Source of the DNA: Burkholderia sp. WSM2230
GTDB taxonomy: Bacteria; Pseudomonadota; Gammaproteobacteria; Burkholderiales; Burkholderiaceae
Assembly: GCF_000472445.1 (NCBI RefSeq)
Contig: NZ_AXAJ01000001.1
Location: 744,643 to 808,642, forward strand
Length of the DNA stretch: 64,000 nucleotides
Direction: 5' to 3'
The position numbers were made by a program, and so were the translations under genes. A model generated the notes under the pieces. That model saw only the letters and a list, made by a program, of their open reading frames with translations, was not told where the DNA came from and made no database searches. This document shows, piece after piece, positions 60,435 to 64,000 of this stretch; positions within the stretch are counted from its first letter, which is position 1, and each line of letters opens with the position of its first letter.

Positions 60435-61801
60435 TGAAATCCGATAAACGCATCGTGGATACGCAGGCCTTCATTGACGGTCAACGGTTCTCTCCATTTC
60501 AGTGGGTCATTCTCGTGCTGTGCTTTCTCGTGGTCGCCGCCGACGGCTACGACACGGCAGCCATTGGCTTCATCGCGCCATCGCTCGTGCAGCAGTGGGG
60601 CATTGCGCGTGTCGCGCTCGGCCCGGTGATGAGCGCGGCGCTGGTTGGGCTAGGCATCGGTGCGGTGCTGGCCGGCCCGCTTGCCGACCGGCTCGGACGC
60701 AAGACCGTGCTGGTGTTTTCCGTCGCTTTCTTCGGGCTGTGGAGTCTTGCGGCGGCATTTGCGGGCACGGTCGAGTCGCTGACCGTGCTGCGCTTCTGCA
60801 CCGGTCTCGGCCTCGGCGCTGCCATGCCGAACGCCGTCACTCTGATGTCCGAATATGCGCCGACGCGCGTGCGTGCGGTCGTCGTCAATACGATGTTCTG
60901 TGGCTTTTCCGCTGGCCTCGCGCTCGGCGGATTCGCGTCCGCATGGCTGATTCCGCATTTGGGCTGGCAAAGCGTGCTGGTCGCCGGCGGTGTCGGGCCG
61001 ATCGTCCTCACGGTTCTGTTGATCCTGTTCTTGCCGGAGTCCGTTCAGTTCATGGCGGTACGCAAACGTGCGGACGCGAAAATCGCACGCATCCTAAGCC
61101 GTATTGCACACGGCACGACGCTTGAAGGTTGTGGTTTTGTCGCGCCGGAGGGTGGCGTAGGCGGGAAGCGTGAATCGGCGATTCGCGCCGTCCTGTCGCG
61201 ACAGTACCGCTTCGGGACATTGATGTTATGGCTCGCGTACTTCATGGGCCTTCTGATCTATTACCTCCTCACCAACTGGCTGCCCACGCTGTTTCGCGAC
61301 ACGGGCTTCTCCGGCGCGAGTGCAGCCCTGATGACCTCGCTTTTCCCGCTGGGCGGCGTGCTGGGCAACCTGTGCGTCGGCTGGTTCATGGACCGCCTGA
61401 ACGCCAATCGCGTAATCGCGGCCACCTATATGCTCGCCGCGTTAATGGTTCTGCTGGTACGGCAGGGTGTCGGCCACCAGTTGTGGCTTGGCGTGCTCAT
61501 TTTCTTGACCGGGACGCTGGTCACTAGCGCAGTCACGTCGATGTCCGCGCTGGCCGCCGCTTTTTATCCGACGCACGGGCGGGCAACTGGCGTTGCCTGG
61601 ATGCTCGGCGTGGGGCGCATAGGGGGAGTGGCAGGCGCACTGGTCGGTGCCGCATTGATGGACTTTGGCTGGCAGATCGGCTCTGTGTTCAGCCTGCTTG
61701 CCGTGCCGGCGCTGGTCTCCGCGTGCGCGCTGTTAGTGATGATTCGGCGTGGCACGGCCGCTTCGCAAACGCGCACACAGCAAAGCGTGCCGATGCACTA
61801 G
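60434..61801 (+). CDS. AAHS-type MFS transporter (PcaK-like)
   Basis: This 455-residue carrier is of the aromatic acid:H+ symporter family. It shows the TM1 motif VVAADGYDTAAIGFIAPSL (Asp pair essential in PcaK-type carriers), motif A GPLADRLGRKTVL, and LPESVQFMAVRKR after TM6. Substrates in the family include 4-hydroxybenzoate, protocatechuate and related acids. The ATG at 60434 is preceded by GGAGGG and overlaps the leader-ORF stop by one base. It diverges from the PobR-like AraC gene. Together with the SDR/KstD-like operon it points to import of an alicyclic or aromatic carboxylate. Confidence 0.88.
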   Translation: MKSDKRIVDTQAFIDGQRFSPFQWVILVLCFLVVAADGYDTAAIGFIAPSLVQQWGIARVALGPVMSAALVGLGIGAVLAGPLADRLGRKTVLVFSVAFFGLWSLAAAFAGTVESLTVLRFCTGLGLGAAMPNAVTLMSEYAPTRVRAVVVNTMFCGFSAGLALGGFASAWLIPHLGWQSVLVAGGVGPIVLTVLLILFLPESVQFMAVRKRADAKIARILSRIAHGTTLEGCGFVAPEGGVGGKRESAIRAVLSRQYRFGTLMLWLAYFMGLLIYYLLTNWLPTLFRDTGFSGASAALMTSLFPLGGVLGNLCVGWFMDRLNANRVIAATYMLAALMVLLVRQGVGHQLWLGVLIFLTGTLVTSAVTSMSALAAAFYPTHGRATGVAWMLGVGRIGGVAGALVGAALMDFGWQIGSVFSLLAVPALVSACALLVMIRRGTAASQTRTQQSVPMH

Positions 61802-62002
61802 GCAAGGTTAAGAGTCGTTCTAGTCGTTAGTTCCTGTCCAGAAAGTTAGGTGCGAACAAGTAACTCAGGCTTGGAGAACCTGGAAGAAAAACTTGTCGCA
61901 TTAGCCGAGCTTTGCCCAAACAGCGCATCGCCTTGGGCGCAAAGCGGTCTGACGTTGTCCCCCGTGCTGGACGAAGGCATCACATGCAACACAACGTGTT
62001 GA
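61802..62002. other. Intergenic region after the transporter
   Basis: No gene was recognised. The segment TTCCTGTCCAGAAAGTTAGG near 61831 could be the end of an old mobile element, but no partner repeat was found nearby. Confidence 0.3.
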
Positions 62003-62120
62003 TCACGTAAGAACCGCGAGAGAGCGGTTGTAGTCGGCCTCCCAATAAAGACGGGTTCTCTTAGACAACGAATAGGTCAGGCTGACGATCCCGAGATCTC
62101 GTTTGCCATCGGTGTTCTGC
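62003..62120 (-). pseudogene. Porin C-terminal remnant
   Basis: The minus strand reads SLQNTDGKRDLGIVSLTYSL then SKRTRLYWEADYN before diverging and stopping at 62003. LTYSLSKRTRLYxEADY is the penultimate-strand signature of Burkholderiales porins. The normal end with terminal Phe is missing, and further upstream only a weak porin-like stretch (GANYISAR) is seen in another frame. It is the decayed tail of a sixth porin gene. Confidence 0.65.
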
Positions 62121-62925
62121 AAGCTTGTCTCCTACACTCCTGCGCCAACGCGCAGAAATGTAGTTCGCGCCCGCCTGAAGACGCCGGTGGATATATACGG
62201 TGCAGCCCTCGAAGAACCCGCTTTTGTCTTGCATGCCCGGGCTTCGAGCGGACCCATCGTTGAAATCACCCCCTACGCCGCCGAACGGGTTCTCGACGGT
62301 GCTTGCCCGATCGCCGTGAAGCCGGGGAATACTTTTCGATAGCGAGCAACCTTTGACGGACCGACCGCTCGATTTCAGCCTCGACATCATCGGCGTCATG
62401 AGGGTCTTCGCAGCGTAGTGAATTTACTTTGTCGTCCTGAGAAATTCGAGTCGATCGGCTACCCGTTCGGTGCTAGAACAGCCCGCCGCCGTAGCGTGAA
62501 CCGGCACCATCGTTGCCGGCGCCGACGATGTCGATATGCCATGCCGCAGGCAGCTTCGCGAACGCGAGCCGCGAGCTTTAAGAGCGGTTGCAGACTATTG
62601 GCAGCGGTACCGGTCCGCTTCAGCGGACTTGTTAAGCTGCATGATGGAATCTTATGCCTTAAGCTCGTCGTGATGTGGCTATTTTCGTTTGTGCCGGTCT
62701 GGGTGCACCGTTATTGACAATAGCTGCGCACCATTGTGGGTCATGTCCAGGCGTCAAGAGGGTTGACAGAACTCCACCCCTTTAAGATAGTTATCAAGCG
62801 GAATCAAGCCGATCTTTCACCACTGAATGAACATACTGCGGGGGAGTGTCGCGCTGGCTGATAGATAGCCAAATAGAGACGCTCCGCATCCTCCCTGCTA
62901 ACGTCTCTTTAGTCGAGCCACCGAT
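62121..62925. other. Intergenic region with no recognised gene
   Basis: Open frames at 62103-62342 and 62418-62717 on the plus strand show no family motif, no good ribosome binding site and arginine-rich composition typical of out-of-frame translation. The left part may include further debris of the porin remnant. The promoter of the PAS protein presumably lies in the last 150 bases. Confidence 0.35.
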
Positions 62926-64000
62926 ATGAATTCCATTTTTCGCGAACAGGGCATACAGGGAACGCACTTGGACGTCGCACCGTTTCCCTGCTGCCGGATA
63001 CACTTCGACGGCTCAATCGTCGATTTCAACGACGCGGGCGGCGCGCTCCTCCGCCTGGACACCGGTACTTCGCGACTTCCCGCCCTGCAGAACCGTCTAT
63101 ATTGCGACGACATAGAGGCGGTGCTCGCGGCATTGGGCTCTTCGGACCAGTCGTTCGAAGCGGACTGCCGCGTTGCGGTCCAGCCGGAGGCGTTCCGCTG
63201 GTTCATGCTGCGTGGTCAACGTATACCGGGCATCAGCGCGAATACCTGGCTTTGCTGTCTCATCGATATCGATGCACGTAAGGCACGCGAGACTGAACTC
63301 GGCCGTGAACTGCGTATTCGCAACGACATGCTAGATGCGAGTGTCGACTGCATAAAGGTCATCACGTCTGACGGCCTGCTAACGCATATGAACAAGGCGG
63401 GGTGCAGCGCGCTTGGTGTGCCACAGGACTCGTCCTTGGGCATGCCGTGGACCGATCTGTTGCCCGAGTCAGTGCGCGCGTCCGGCAGGGCCGCGGTGGC
63501 GGCGGCCAAAGACGGGAATGCAGCACGCTTTGCCGGCAGCAGTCGGTTGCCTGGGGAGCCGCCGCGCTACTGGGACAATATGCTGACCCCCTTGCAACGG
63601 AAAGGGGACGAAGTGACGTCGATTCTCTGCATGTCGCGCGACATTACACTGCAGCGCGAGGCGGAAATCCGGCTCGAGCTCGCGCTGCGCGCCACAGACG
63701 ACGCCATCTGGGACTGGGACGTCCATACGAATCGAATGCGTTGGAACGAGGCGATGCTGCGCTGCTACGGATACGCCGCCGAAGGCGTCGGCGAGACGCC
63801 GGCGTGGTGGCTGGAGCGCATTCATGCGGAAGACCGCTCTCGCATTCAAGCGACGTTGAGCAATGTGCTCAAAGGAAGCGACTGCAAATACACTATTGAA
63901 TATCGTTTCCGACGTGCGGACGGACGCTATGCCGACGTGCGCGAACGCGGCTATCTCAGCCGGGACAAAGACGGCGATGCATTGCGCGTGGTGGGCACTA
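62926..64000 (+). CDS. PAS-domain signalling protein (partial, runs off window)
   Basis: The frame is open from an ATG at 62926, the first start after an in-frame TAA at 62899, to the window end: 358 codons, C-terminus missing. Three consecutive PAS-like modules are seen. One lies around CCRIHFDGSIVDFNDAGGAL (N-terminal). The second is DMLDASVDCIKVITSDGLLT with NKAGCSALG. The third is RATDDAIWDWDVHTNRMRWN with ERIHAEDRSRIQATL, a PAS_3-type fold with its PAC segment YRFRRADGRYADVRERG. No membrane segment is visible so far. The missing part should be a kinase, GGDEF or EAL output. Which one cannot be known from this window. Confidence 0.85.
   Translation, partial: MNSIFREQGIQGTHLDVAPFPCCRIHFDGSIVDFNDAGGALLRLDTGTSRLPALQNRLYCDDIEAVLAALGSSDQSFEADCRVAVQPEAFRWFMLRGQRIPGISANTWLCCLIDIDARKARETELGRELRIRNDMLDASVDCIKVITSDGLLTHMNKAGCSALGVPQDSSLGMPWTDLLPESVRASGRAAVAAAKDGNAARFAGSSRLPGEPPRYWDNMLTPLQRKGDEVTSILCMSRDITLQREAEIRLELALRATDDAIWDWDVHTNRMRWNEAMLRCYGYAAEGVGETPAWWLERIHAEDRSRIQATLSNVLKGSDCKYTIEYRFRRADGRYADVRERGYLSRDKDGDALRVVGT

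Noticed and set aside
62103..62717. Two short plus-strand open frames (79 and 99 codons)
   Set aside because: No family resemblance and no ribosome binding site; the first overlaps the porin remnant on the other strand.
1..64000. tRNA, rRNA, CRISPR array, riboswitch, integrase or replication origin
   Set aside because: No regularly spaced repeats, cloverleaf-like sequences, rRNA motifs, recombinase genes or iteron clusters were noticed on reading. A dedicated scan was not possible, so small RNAs could have been missed.

Overview
The window looks like a stretch of a Burkholderiales chromosome or megaplasmid, most likely Paraburkholderia/Caballeronia-like. The reasons are a moderately high GC content, several Burkholderia-type 16-strand porins, DUF4148 and DUF3022-like small proteins, and a dense series of aromatic and alicyclic catabolic clusters, each with its own transporter and regulator. 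No rRNA, tRNA, CRISPR array or complete insertion sequence was seen. Many genes carry the same Shine-Dalgarno core, GGAGAC.

Layout. (1) 0-16.7 kb: a minus-strand set (Bcr/CflA MFS, Zn alcohol dehydrogenase, FAD dehydrogenase, MHS-type MFS) and a plus-strand set (porin, MHS-type MFS, SDR, KstD-like FAD dehydrogenase, two-domain VOC protein, SDR, frameshifted porin, MFS). The two sets share paralogous transporters. Two plus-strand promoters (6.74 and 10.54 kb) carry the same dyad between -35 and -10. (2) 17-23.4 kb: LysR regulator, hybrid histidine kinase, GntR remnant, PhyH-type dioxygenase and a LacI regulator. (3) 23.5-36.1 kb: a minus-strand operon (hydroxyquinol 1,2-dioxygenase, Dabb protein, FMN/quinone reductase, TRZ-type amidohydrolase, AP-endonuclease-2-fold isomerase/dehydratase, maleylacetate reductase) diverges from a LysR gene. 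A plus-strand set follows (SDR, Gfo/Idh dehydrogenase, CUT2 ABC importer). A near-identical operator-like sequence lies in front of both sets. This suggests import and oxidation of a polyol or cyclitol feeding a hydroxyquinol ring-cleavage route.

(4) 36.4-40.4 kb: a porin, two DUF4148 proteins, and between them abutting fragments of a helicase and an MmgE/PrpD protein. (5) 40.4-55.1 kb: a long plus-strand cluster around an unmistakable 4-oxalomesaconate hydratase (LigJ). It includes an HpaI-type aldolase, two tandem dihydroxyphthalate-decarboxylase-like proteins, a VOC extradiol dioxygenase, an atypical SDR, an FAH-fold hydrolase, a LysR regulator with two helix-turn-helix domains, two MFS carriers, a LigI-like amidohydrolase, a porin and a maleate-isomerase-like protein. 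It reads as a meta-cleavage pathway for a carboxylated aromatic. (6) 55.2-64 kb: an AraC remnant and a DUF3022-like gene. Next come an SDR/KstD-like/NIPSNAP operon, an AraC regulator and an AAHS-type MFS, an arrangement that could oxidise and aromatise an alicyclic acid. The window closes with a porin remnant and a PAS-domain signalling protein that runs off the end.

Functions are assigned from motifs and remembered family sequences only. Pathway statements are inference.
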